This document shows positions 1 to 7,249 of a DNA stretch of 30,729 nt, piece after piece. The stretch lies in contig DATJZV010000027.1 in assembly GCA_035498715.1 (NCBI GenBank), positions 1 to 30,729 of the forward strand, written 5' to 3'. The stretch comes from DASPSR01 sp035498715 (lineage in GTDB: Bacteria; Nitrospirota; UBA9217). The translations under genes were made by a program, and so were the position numbers. The notes under the pieces were generated by a model that was not told where the DNA came from, ran no database searches, and saw only the letters and a program-made list of their open reading frames with translations. How positions within the stretch are numbered: the stretch's first letter is position 1; the number at the start of each line of letters is the position of its first letter.

Positions 1-52
1 GAAGCAGCTTCGCCTCTTTCATGCTCATCGTGATCGTGCCTCTTCTCCCCAT
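1..52 (-). CDS. IS transposase, N-terminal fragment (runs off window)
   Basis: The ATG is at 52-50 and an SD-like GGGAGG lies five bases before it. The 17 visible residues are MGRRGTITMSMKEAKLL. The pattern ITMSxKExxxL is what I would expect at the start of ISNCY-type transposases, just before their N-terminal helix-turn-helix. Those enzymes have a DDE catalytic core, which here lies outside the window. The position directly inside the repeated IS terminus supports the call. An open plus-strand frame at 3-83 overlaps it and was rejected. Confidence 0.5.
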   Translation of the reverse strand, partial: MGRRGTITMSMKEAKLL

Positions 53-86
53 CGTGCCCTCCCTTTACGGAAAGGCATCCTAATAG

Positions 87-134
87 AAATACGACATTTC
101 TGCTTGGGGAAAATACGACATTATCACTTTGGGA
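87..134. repeat. Tandem 24-bp repeat at IS terminus
   Basis: Two units, 87-110 and 111-134, share the exact 12-mer AAATACGACATT and then a similar CTT-GGGA tail. On the minus strand this gives repeated TGTCGTATTT motifs. This is probably the transposase-binding region of the IS whose gene starts at 52. A diverged third copy may lie at about 218-240. Confidence 0.65.
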
Positions 135-511
135 GAACAGAGCAATCACGAAACAGAGGGCCGAATAGTAAGGGAAGTTAAGCTTATTACACGCGATTAT
201 AGGGAAATCACTACTTCGGGCAGTATGACATCATCACTGCTAGATTGTTGTGCGATGAACAGAATTGTATACTTGCTCTTCCGTCATCTTCTTGAAAAAA
301 GCGACTAACTTGGCGTGAATACGTGCGGATAAACTTTATGCAGTATGTTTTTTTGAGAAGAGCCCTTCGATCATGAGCATCATGCCTGCTCAATCTCATA
401 TGTCTTAATGAAATCAACAGCGCCGCCGTGCCGAAAAGAGAAGGACTTTCCCGGCCGCCATCCATCTTCCAGCAAGGAACATCCACTGCAGTGCCACGGC
501 CGGACATTTTG
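135..511. other. Intergenic, no gene recognised
   Basis: No open frame here has a convincing start, ribosome site or family resemblance. A minus-strand frame of about 105 codons (211-528) overlaps the methyltransferase end and looks random in composition. Around 218-240 a sequence resembling the IS terminal repeat occurs (AGTGATGATGTCATACT on the minus strand). This may be a relic of another copy of the element. Confidence 0.4.
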
Positions 512-1564
512 TCAATGTTTCGTCGCAATATAAAAGATTATTGAACCCGATTTTACACGGGTCGTTGTTAATGCGCTTCTGGGGATTTCAGCGCGACGGA
601 ACAATCCTTCGAAATCATCATCAGTACGCTGCAAGAAGCCATCCCAGTCAGCGAACCAATGATAAAGTTGAGACCGGTAACGGTTTGCATCCTTGAAAGC
701 CGCTATAAGTTTTCCACCGGGGTTAAGCAGCATATACAGCGTCCGCAGCAGTTTCGTGAGGAAATCATCGGCCAAGTAATCGAAGTATCCAACGCTATAA
801 ATGATATCCTGCATGCCGAATGCAGACATCGCAGTCTCATAGTCAAACATTCTGAGGGCATTATATTGGATGAATTCCGCACGATCTGCCGAGAGGCCGG
901 CATAAGATAAACGATTGAGAGCGAAATCGAGGGCATCGGAGTCTAAATCGATGCATTTGAAGTGGGCCCTGGCCTTTTCAATTTCCGGGACTATTTCATG
1001 CAGCTCACGGCATGAGCCGCAGGCGATGTCGAGGACCTTCGGATGTTGCCTGCTGGTCATCTCCGTTTTTAGCAGCTCAGCCAATTTTCGCATTCTTTCT
1101 CGCACGCCTACCGCAAGGGTTGCAGAAAGCACATATTTATCGATATAATAACCTATGCCCTCCGACATTGGCGTATTTCTATATATGAATTCTATTGTTT
1201 TATAATCTCCCTGATATCCTTGAGGCCACGTCCGGACTCGACTGGCACCGTAGCTTTTGGATATAATAGGCTCCGTCTTATCACGAAAGGCCACCTGTGC
1301 AGCTTTGATAGCCGCTTCGTCGTTTACGAAGTTCTCAAATTGTTCGCAAACCTGAAGCATCGAATCGCTCAGGACCGTAAGTTCCTGGTAAATGCTGTCA
1401 GTGTCTTCATCCTGTTTTGTGCACCTGCGCTCAATATCTTTGAGAGCATCCATGTACTGATCGGCTGCAGCTTCAAGGTAGCTGATATATTTTTCGCTCG
1501 CTTCACGGACAAGCAACTTAGATTCTTTGATCTCTTCATTTTCGTAATTCAACGAATCTTGCAC
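512..1564 (-). CDS. PhcB-like SAM-dependent methyltransferase with N-terminal helical region
   Basis: About 350 residues. Residues 10-100 are charged and helical, probably coiled coil. Next comes WPQGYQGDYKTIE (about 113-125), followed by a class I SAM-methyltransferase fold with motif I LDIACGSCRE (about 178-187), an acidic end of strand 2 (CIDLDSDAL) and a post-motif loop LLNPGGKLIAAF. The GY-GDY-T-E signature followed by this fold resembles the family annotated as 3-hydroxypalmitate methyl ester biosynthesis (PhcB of Ralstonia). The substrate here is unknown. A GTG at 1564 is chosen as start because AGGAGG lies five bases before it; a TTG at 1579 is the alternative and would put that ribosome site inside the gene. 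It stands alone, with no PhcS/PhcR-like neighbours. Confidence 0.75.
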   Translation of the reverse strand: MQDSLNYENEEIKESKLLVREASEKYISYLEAAADQYMDALKDIERRCTKQDEDTDSIYQELTVLSDSMLQVCEQFENFVNDEAAIKAAQVAFRDKTEPIISKSYGASRVRTWPQGYQGDYKTIEFIYRNTPMSEGIGYYIDKYVLSATLAVGVRERMRKLAELLKTEMTSRQHPKVLDIACGSCRELHEIVPEIEKARAHFKCIDLDSDALDFALNRLSYAGLSADRAEFIQYNALRMFDYETAMSAFGMQDIIYSVGYFDYLADDFLTKLLRTLYMLLNPGGKLIAAFKDANRYRSQLYHWFADWDGFLQRTDDDFEGLFRRAEIPRSALTTTRVKSGSIIFYIATKH

Positions 1565-2011
1565 TTTCCCCTCCTGCAAATCCGTTTTTTTGGGTCCTGT
1601 GAATTATGCCACTGTCAAACCCATAAAAAACGCGATTCCCCACCTTGAAGAGACTTCAGCACCATCTTAGATGTATGAAGCGGGACGACGGCAGTCCCCC
1701 ATTTAAGAACGTTACCAAATCATGCTTGATGTTCTACCAAGCACTACATAAACAATAATGGCCACCTAGCGCTAAGAAAAAACATTCAATTTTCTTTATA
1801 AAAGTGAGAAAAACTGTTTTTAATGCACTAAAATAAATCATCTTTGTGGTTCTGTCAAGAAATATCGCAAAATAGATGCGGAATGTAAGATGTATGCTCG
1901 TTAGCAAGAAAACGCTCAAGATCATAAAATCTGGCCTTCTTAGTAATAGGAGTGCGACAACTTCCAACTCTGCAATTTATTTTTTTTGAAGAAAAATCAA
2001 AAAACGCGATG
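1565..2011. other. AT-rich intergenic region
   Basis: This holds the ribosome-binding site of the methyltransferase (1570-1575) at one edge, and otherwise AT-rich sequence with many stops. A minus-strand frame at 1734-1967 has no ribosome site and no recognisable motif. I see no clear hairpin terminator for the YbhB-like gene. Confidence 0.4.
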
Positions 2012-2545
2012 TCACCTCCGCCTGTATAGACCAATCAACTCGCCTTGGACGATGATATGTCCCTTCATAGCACGTTCGAGCTCGGCTTTGTTCGCCTTCG
2101 GGCCGAGATTCAACATCATATCGAGCGCATAGAGCTTAAAGAAATAGCGATGGGTTCCGGAAGGAGGACAAGGGCCCCCATAGTCGTGTTTTCTGAAATC
2201 GTTAATGCCCTGCAGTGCTCCGGAGGGAGCCGTATTTTCCCTGATCTCGACTATGGTAGGGTCTATGTTCCATACGACCCAGTGGACCCAGTTCCCAGCG
2301 GGAGCGTCAGGGTCGTCGACAATCAATGCAAGCGACTTGGTCGTGAGGGGGGTGTTTTCTATCACGAGGGGAGGATTCACGTCCGCCCCGTCGCAAGTAT
2401 ACTTTGAAGGGATTGAGTCATTGTGTTTGAATGCCGGACTTGACAGTTTGAGCGTCACCATATCCTTTGCCTCCACAAAAATGATGGGTGATATGAAGAA
2501 AAATATGAACAGGAGCACGGACCTGGTAATCCCTCTGGGCTTCAT
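2012..2545 (-). CDS. YbhB/YbcL family PEBP-like protein, probably exported
   Basis: 177 residues. Residues 1-26 form a signal peptide with a basic start, a hydrophobic core (LLFIFFFISPIIF) and a likely cut after VEA. The mature part shows the family's hallmarks: IPSKYTCDGADVNPPL, the anion-pocket segment DDPDAPAGNWVHWVVW, then GGPCPPSGTHRYFFKLYALD near the C-terminus. The family (Pfam PBP, phosphatidylethanolamine-binding-like) has no settled bacterial function, and length is normal for exported members. The ATG at 2545 is preceded by AGGAG twelve bases upstream. It stands alone between two eroded stretches. Confidence 0.9.
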   Translation of the reverse strand: MKPRGITRSVLLFIFFFISPIIFVEAKDMVTLKLSSPAFKHNDSIPSKYTCDGADVNPPLVIENTPLTTKSLALIVDDPDAPAGNWVHWVVWNIDPTIVEIRENTAPSGALQGINDFRKHDYGGPCPPSGTHRYFFKLYALDMMLNLGPKANKAELERAMKGHIIVQGELIGLYRRR

Positions 2546-2789
2546 ACCGGATTAGATCTCCTGGTGGCCATTGATTGACCACTCCTGTATTTTAATAATA
2601 GCACAAAGAGAAGGAACGCTAGCGTCTCGAACGGATGGCGTCCGATATCAATAAAAAAGGGAGGGATCGCTCATTCCTCCTCAGATACTTTAATATGACA
2701 AGTTATACAAATGACGGGATACCATAATGCTGAGCGGTTTCGGTCACCGGTTCTGAGGTTATGTCTAAGCCTCGCTTGATCCTGATACC

Positions 2790-2940
2790 TCAGAGACTAG
2801 TGTGCAGCGGCAGGCTCATCTCTGCCCCAAGCTTTTCGGCTTCGTCTATGTTTTTCCGGAGCATTTTCTTCATTGGCGTCCAAACCATACCAGTGCATGT
2901 AGTCTGGGTTCATATGGAAGGCGCCCTCGAAGGTGCGCAT
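2790..2940 (-). pseudogene. Frameshifted C-terminal remnant, possibly of a multihaem cytochrome
   Basis: Two minus-strand frames join into one plausible tail. The first reads FEGAFHMNPDYMHWYGL, then one frame over comes MKKMLRKNIDEAEKLGAE and a stop at 2790. The NPDYxHWxG motif followed by a basic helix resembles the C-terminal ends of octahaem cytochromes of the hydroxylamine oxidoreductase/tetrathionate reductase type. I see no CxxCH haem motif upstream, so that assignment is tentative. The frame break and absence of a start make a functional gene unlikely. Confidence 0.35.
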
Positions 2941-3339
2941 TCGGCATTTTAAGGAACATCACGTACAGATCTGTTCGGTTCATGCCAATTATGGAGCACC
3001 AGCCCAAAGCCGTTGCCAGTGAGGGCTACAAGGATTGCTCGAGCTGCCGCATCCCGCCTCCTTGTAAAAGTGCGTACTCTCCTGCAAGACATTCCGCCGT
3101 ACTCCTCAAAGTCCGTTGCAATGGCATTCGGTAGCCTGTCCCGCCGCCCTTGATCAAGACTGTGGTCCCTCTCCACTTTCGGTAGTGTATCATGTGTCAC
3201 GGATATTGCTTGCTCGGTCCAGCATTAGGTTTGGGCTGTTCATCGGATGTGCCCAACCAACGAGTATGACGCACATCATAGAAACAGCATGTCCTTTCCC
3301 TTAAAATAAAATCATCAAAGAATCATAAGGAGGCCTATC
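2941..3339. other. Eroded region, no intact gene
   Basis: Minus-strand frames here change every 30-60 codons and contain protein-like pieces (for example LAGEYALLQGGGMRQLEQSL in one frame) without start sites. This looks like decayed coding sequence continuing from the 2790-2940 remnant. On the plus strand, 3327-3333 is the AAGGAGG ribosome site of the next gene. Confidence 0.3.
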
Positions 3340-3798
3340 ATGAAGACAAATCTTGCTGTTGACTGTCCGTCCTGCTCATCCGTTGCCCCCTCTCCGGCTG
3401 CAAGTGACAGGGACGTCCGACTAACGCAGTGGCCGATCCAGATCAAGCTTGTCGGCACTGTCGCGCCGTTTCTCCAGGACGCCGACATTCTGGTTGCGGC
3501 CGACTGCACAGCCTTTGCAACACCCGGCTTCCACGAGAAGTTCCTGCCGGGCAGGAAGGTCCTGATCGGGTGCCCCAAGCTTGATGATGCCATGCAGTAT
3601 CTTGCAAAGTTCACAGAAATTTTCAGCACCATTGCGATAAAAAGGGTGACCTGTCTCCGGATGGAAGTCCCCTGCTGCGGTGGCATGACGGCTGTATTAA
3701 AAGAGGCGATCACGAGGTCAGGGAAAAATATCCACCTGATCGAGACCATCGTTGGCGTGAAGGGTGATGTGCTTTCAGAGAAGAGTATTCTCAATTAA
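3340..3798 (+). CDS. Fe-S-protein-like gene lacking the ferredoxin domain
   Basis: 152 residues. From about residue 28 onward it matches, by motif, the C-terminal region of bacterial iron-sulfur proteins that normally begin with a two-cluster ferredoxin domain: QWPIQIKLVGTVAPF, DILVAADCTAFA, FHEKFLPGRKVLIGCPKLDD and RMEVPCCGGM. Cysteines are at 9, 12, 56, 78, 105, 112 and 113. The usual N-terminal CxxCxxC-type cluster motifs are missing and are replaced by a short leader with CPSC. The ATG follows AAGGAGG by six bases, so it appears to be translated as a stand-alone protein rather than being a fragment. A hairpin terminator follows. Family members are often redox-linked in anaerobes; the exact role is unknown. 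Confidence 0.75.
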   Translation: MKTNLAVDCPSCSSVAPSPAASDRDVRLTQWPIQIKLVGTVAPFLQDADILVAADCTAFATPGFHEKFLPGRKVLIGCPKLDDAMQYLAKFTEIFSTIAIKRVTCLRMEVPCCGGMTAVLKEAITRSGKNIHLIETIVGVKGDVLSEKSILN

Positions 3799-3845
3799 TG
3801 AGGCGTAACTTTGGCTGAGCCCCGAGAAAAAGGGCCATTGGCCAT

Positions 3846-3874
3846 ACTCGTGCGCAACGCGCGAGTAGTTTTTT
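3846..3874 (+). terminator. Rho-independent terminator
   Basis: A nine-pair stem (3846-3854 with 3858-3866, one G-T wobble) with a three-base loop is followed by AG and six Ts. It lies 48 bases after the stop of the Fe-S-like gene and ends that single-gene transcript. Confidence 0.8.
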
Positions 3875-3879
3875 CATTT

Positions 3880-4509
3880 CTAATAAATGGTGTTTCCCAG
3901 TGAGCCGCTGTTGCCTCCGATGTACATTCCCGTTGCGCGTTTATGACTTGACCTGTCAGCCACTATCTTATCAGTGAGGCCTGATGCCTGGTTTTTACGT
4001 GCTCCGCCGTTCGAAAGCACAGTATCTCTCCTGCGCTTTTTTGGCCAGCTTCCAGGTTCCGAGGTAATTTGCCGTAGTGCTGGATAAGGGGTCCATATTA
4101 GGACCGACGACGATTGATATGCCCAACGAGGGGAATCTTCTGTTCCACCTCTCTCCGGTCCATCTTGACATAGTGCCTTCCTGCTTTTCTTTTTCCCTGA
4201 ACGAGTCAAGCACGATGATGCTGAGATTCGCGATGCTATAAGGATTTTGCAGATAGGCTCCGCCTGCTCCATCAGGATTATGAAGACAAATCGTCACCGC
4301 CGGTTATGTCTTACTAATCCCCGTTCATTTGATTCCTTGCGCGCGTTCGACATTTTCGGGTCTAACGTCCAGATGATTTCATAGCCCCAAGGAAAACCAC
4401 ACCTATTGTTGTAAGGCTTAAAATTGTTTGAGCCGATGGGGCAGTCTGCCGGATCCAGCAAAATGTGTAAAAACGAGTATGCTCTTTTCCCATCATATAA
4501 ACAAATCAA
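3880..4509 (-). pseudogene. Frameshifted remnant, possibly of a prepilin-like protein
   Basis: Minus-strand frames hand over at about 4300 and about 4010. In order they give GFPWGYEIIWTLDP, then FPSLGISIVVGPNMDPLSS with YLGTWKLAKK, then DKIVADRSSHKRATGMYIGG and GNSGSLGNTIY with a stop at 3880. The last part resembles the ADxSxHxxxxGGNxxxxDG-type tail of H-X9-DG prepilin-like proteins. The pieces look protein-like in series, but no single frame is open and no ribosome site is seen. Family assignment is weak; sequencing error could also cause the breaks. Confidence 0.3.
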
Positions 4510-4970
4510 TGGAGATTTCTAAAATTATCTAGCATTTGGAGCGATATTAAAGTGCTATCCGAAATCCTTTTACCAAAGAATATAAGTAAGAATACTTACA
4601 AGGGGGGCGCCTGTGCGTCTCGAAGCTTAAAAGCAAGCATGAGACGCGCAGGCGTCGGGGGGGTAAGAAGATGCCACAGCCGCCTGAATCTCTTCTACGG
4701 GGCGAGTGGCCAAGAATGCTTGTATGGGCAGTAGGTAAATGTTGATTGTTATGTACTTCGTCCCATGATGAGGATTACACCTCATTATTTAGCAAAATCC
4801 TTGCCACAATATTATTATCAAATAATCCAGTATGTTAATGAATTTGGCAAGCATAGGTGTGTCAGTTTTGTGTATGTTTTCCGCCTCTTTGTTCACCCAT
4901 TATCTGGCAACCAATTGAAATCATGATATTTCACAAGTTGTTTTGTTTCGGACTTAGAGAAGTCGATATG
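4510..4970. other. AT-rich intergenic region with one large hairpin
   Basis: Apart from the hairpin at 4606-4656 and a small palindrome TAAGTA-AGAA-TACTTA (4583-4598), I see nothing that supports a gene. The plus-strand frame at 4552-4734 runs through the hairpin and has no family resemblance. No terminator is visible for the citrate synthase-like gene that ends at 4971. Confidence 0.4.
4606..4656. repeat. 16-bp inverted repeat flanked by G runs
   Basis: Bases 4606-4621 pair with 4641-4656 over 16 positions, with two G-T wobbles. The 19-base loop can form a small inner GCTT/AAGC stem. Runs of six and seven Gs flank the structure. Neither strand has a T run after the stem, so it is not an ordinary terminator. 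It could be a structured RNA, a protein site or a palindromic repeat element. Confidence 0.6.
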
Positions 4971-6122
4971 TCATACTGTTGACATCCTTGTTTTGTAGTC
5001 TCTTTCTTCGAACGGCTGATAGATGAGATCTTCCGGCCCCTGGTACGCAAATCTGGGTCTGACCAGTTTGTTGTTTTCGAACTGTTCGACAATATGCGCC
5101 GACCATCCCGCTATCCTGCCTGCTGCGAATATTGGCGTGCAGAGATCCGTTGGTATGCTCAGCATGGTGAGAATCGGACCTGCATAAAAATTAAGATTGT
5201 GATGGAGTCCTTTTTCCCTGAACATAATCTCCTCTATTTTCTCGCACAGGAGGTGCAGGTTTGTATCGCCGATCTTATGAGCGAGGTCTCTGCTGAGATT
5301 TTTCATGATCTGTGCCTGCGCATCGCTTTGCTTGCAGACCCGATCACCGAAGCCCATGATCATCTGTCTCTTCTGGAGCGCGTCTTTGACCCATTCCTCA
5401 GCTTTGCAGACTTCATTGATGTTCCGGAGCATCCTCATGACCTGCTCACTGGCACCTCCGTGGAGCCTGCCCTTGAGAGAACCGATTGCCGCGAGAAGAG
5501 CAGAGTGGTAATCAGTAAATGAGGATGCGGCGACTCGCGCCGTAAAGCTCGAGACATCAGCCTCGTAATCCGCATACAGTATGAGCATCCTATCAAGGGC
5601 ATCTACGGCGTCCTCATCCGGCTCATAACCCGAAAGCATATAGAGGAGGTTCTGTGCATGGGTGAGATGACGCATGGGATTGATAGGCTCAAGGCGCTGT
5701 GATATGCGCCAGCTTGAAGCTATTATCGAAGGGAGTTTGGCAATAGTCTTGATAGTCTTCCGAAAGGCGGCCTCTCGTGAATGATCGCGAACTTCCGGAT
5801 CCACCGTGCCCAGGAAGGCAACTGCTATACTCAAAACATCCATGGGGTGTGCTTTAGGAGGTATGCGTCTGAATATGTCCAGCAGATCATTCGGCAGTTC
5901 TCTGTTGTCTGCGAGAACACTGAAAAAACGTTCGAATTCATCAATTCGGGGCAATCTTCCGTGAAGCAGAAGAAACGCGACCTCTTCGTACGTTGATCGT
6001 TTTACAAGGGTGCGGATATCGTACCCTCGGTACGCCACATCTCCCTGCGTCGGCCTAATGTTGCTCATCGATTTTATAGCGTCAACAATACCTTCCAAAC
6101 CCGAGCAATATAAGGCCCCCAT
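4971..6122 (-). CDS. Citrate synthase homologue with altered catalytic residues
   Basis: 383 residues, normal length for the short (type I) citrate/2-methylcitrate synthase fold. Typical motifs are present: the N-terminal GDVAYRGYDI, HPMDVL, LHGGASE and AGRIAGWSAHIVEQ, then RPRFAYQGP near the end. The first catalytic histidine is present (H221 in LHGGASE). The second, normally FGHRVYK, reads MGFGDRVCK with Asp at 260. The catalytic Asp, normally NLDFY, reads NLNFY with Asn at 311. Spacing between the three sites matches active enzymes. Normal turnover therefore seems doubtful; a non-catalytic or altered activity is possible. The ATG at 6122 is chosen because AAGGGAG lies six bases upstream; a TTG at 6158 is less likely. 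It lies downstream of gmhA and the deoxyhypusine synthase-like gene, on the same strand. Confidence 0.85.
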   Translation of the reverse strand: MGALYCSGLEGIVDAIKSMSNIRPTQGDVAYRGYDIRTLVKRSTYEEVAFLLLHGRLPRIDEFERFFSVLADNRELPNDLLDIFRRIPPKAHPMDVLSIAVAFLGTVDPEVRDHSREAAFRKTIKTIAKLPSIIASSWRISQRLEPINPMRHLTHAQNLLYMLSGYEPDEDAVDALDRMLILYADYEADVSSFTARVAASSFTDYHSALLAAIGSLKGRLHGGASEQVMRMLRNINEVCKAEEWVKDALQKRQMIMGFGDRVCKQSDAQAQIMKNLSRDLAHKIGDTNLHLLCEKIEEIMFREKGLHHNLNFYAGPILTMLSIPTDLCTPIFAAGRIAGWSAHIVEQFENNKLVRPRFAYQGPEDLIYQPFEERDYKTRMSTV

Positions 6123-6210
6123 GGCACGCTCCCTTCTCACTGCATATTGAATGAGCAATCTTCTTGCCAGGCATTAACAGATTGATTTTTTTTCGGATCT
6201 GACTAGAGAG

Positions 6211-6238
6211 AATTTAAAAAGGGGTCGGAATCGGTCAA
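6211..6238 (-). promoter_or_regulatory. Possible sigma-70-type promoter for the citrate synthase homologue
   Basis: TTGACC and TAAATT are separated by 16 bases on the minus strand, about 90 bases before the gene start. Two near-identical AAAAAGGGGTCGG/CAAAAAGGGTCGG copies (about 6216-6228 and 6256-6268) overlap or flank it. Matched by eye only. Confidence 0.4.
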
Positions 6239-6310
6239 TCTACAAAATCATGGACACAAAAAGGGTCGGCTCATGGACAGGTGATTAATCTAAGAAAAAA
6301 GCATTACGTG

Positions 6311-7240
6311 CTATGTTTGCTCTATGATTGCCGCAGCGAGCAGGGGGAACATGATTTCATGATGGCCGGTGATTGCATAGCCCCTCCCGCCATCTTGGGT
6401 GGGCCGGCACACCACGTTCGTAGTCGGCCGATAGTGCTGAACAAAGTCCATGTTAACAGTCGTGAAGTGTTGAAGATTATTGCCGAGATTTCTGCAAAGA
6501 GTCACTGCCTTGAGGAAAATCTCGGGTAAGAGTACTGCAGAGCCGAGATTGATGTATACGCCTCCTTCGAGATCGGACACAAGAGAACAGAAGGCGAGAA
6601 AATCTCGATGCGCAGCAGCTCCTGTTGCTTGTCCATCAAAGGAAGGGTGCATGTGGATAATGTCTGTCCCTATCGCGACATGGACCGTTACCGGAACACC
6701 TAGGCGGAATCCCGCTGCGAGCAGGCTTTGGTCTTTATAAGGAAAATCCCCAGCCTGGATCATCCTGCCCACGGCGGCACCGATTCCCTCGTTCTCGGCG
6801 GCGGACTTGATCGCCTGATTCAGCATGCGGCCAGTCTCCTCGGCCATGCCGAAAGAGCCCGAGAGGATCTCTCGGTCTACGTCTTCAGACGTTTGGCCGA
6901 TGAATGCGAGCTCGAAGTCGTGGATGATTCCAGCGCCGTTGAGCGAGAGGCTTGTGATGATTTTACGTTCCATCAGGTCGATGATAACGCGGTTCAGCCC
7001 CACTTTTATGGAATGGGCTCCCATGCCGAGCATAACAGGCCGCATGTCCTTCCGTGCCTGGATTACAGCGGCAGAGACATCTTTAAGGCTTTTTGAGGCA
7101 AGGATATTCGGGAGGGATGATAAAAAGTCCTGGTAACTTCCATGCTTCTTATGCGGTTTGGCAAAGTCGTCAAGCCGGACCTTGCTTGTGCGCCCCTTTA
7201 CCGAGTATGTTTTTATTTTAGACGGATCGATCTTTTTCAT
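6311..7240 (-). CDS. Deoxyhypusine synthase-like protein
   Basis: 309 residues. The motif NGAGIIHDFE (101-110) corresponds to the NAD-contacting A-G-G-x-x-x-D segment of deoxyhypusine synthase. The second half keeps the family's order: a VPV-x-TD segment, D-x-GG-x-x-x-x-G and a C-terminal HHEIMFPLLAAAIIE resembling ASLVFPLLVAETF of the human enzyme. The stretch aligned with the catalytic lysine region (262-291) contains no lysine, so true deoxyhypusine synthesis is unlikely; bacteria also lack eIF5A. Function is unknown; an NAD-binding or polyamine-related role would be a guess. It starts nine bases after the gmhA stop with an AAGG ribosome site, so the two are probably co-transcribed. Confidence 0.7.
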   Translation of the reverse strand: MKKIDPSKIKTYSVKGRTSKVRLDDFAKPHKKHGSYQDFLSSLPNILASKSLKDVSAAVIQARKDMRPVMLGMGAHSIKVGLNRVIIDLMERKIITSLSLNGAGIIHDFELAFIGQTSEDVDREILSGSFGMAEETGRMLNQAIKSAAENEGIGAAVGRMIQAGDFPYKDQSLLAAGFRLGVPVTVHVAIGTDIIHMHPSFDGQATGAAAHRDFLAFCSLVSDLEGGVYINLGSAVLLPEIFLKAVTLCRNLGNNLQHFTTVNMDFVQHYRPTTNVVCRPTQDGGRGYAITGHHEIMFPLLAAAIIEQT

Positions 7241-7249
7241 GGGCCTTGC

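Larger units (their letters stand above)
1..134 (-). mobile_element. Left end of an insertion sequence (partial)
   Basis: The segment reads, on the minus strand, from two tandem 24-bp repeats into the start of a transposase-like gene that leaves the window at base 1. The terminus carries the motif TGTCGTATTT twice, which fits element families with repeated subterminal transposase sites. The outer boundary is probably at 120, where the outer repeat starts with TG on the minus strand, or at 134 at the edge of the repeat. The N-terminal residues suggest an ISNCY/IS1202-like transposase. The family is inferred from very little sequence, and no right end or target duplication is visible. Confidence 0.55.

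Noticed and set aside
3..83. Plus-strand frame ending in a hydrophobic tail, like a membrane-protein C-terminus
   Set aside because: The minus strand of the same bases gives a transposase start with a ribosome site next to a repeated IS terminus, which is a better explanation.
211..528. Minus-strand frame of about 105 codons
   Set aside because: It overlaps the end of the methyltransferase, has no ribosome site and no recognisable motif.
4613..4680. GTGCG followed by structured sequence, as at the start of a group II intron
   Set aside because: No domain V or reverse transcriptase is present nearby; the motif is part of a simple inverted repeat.
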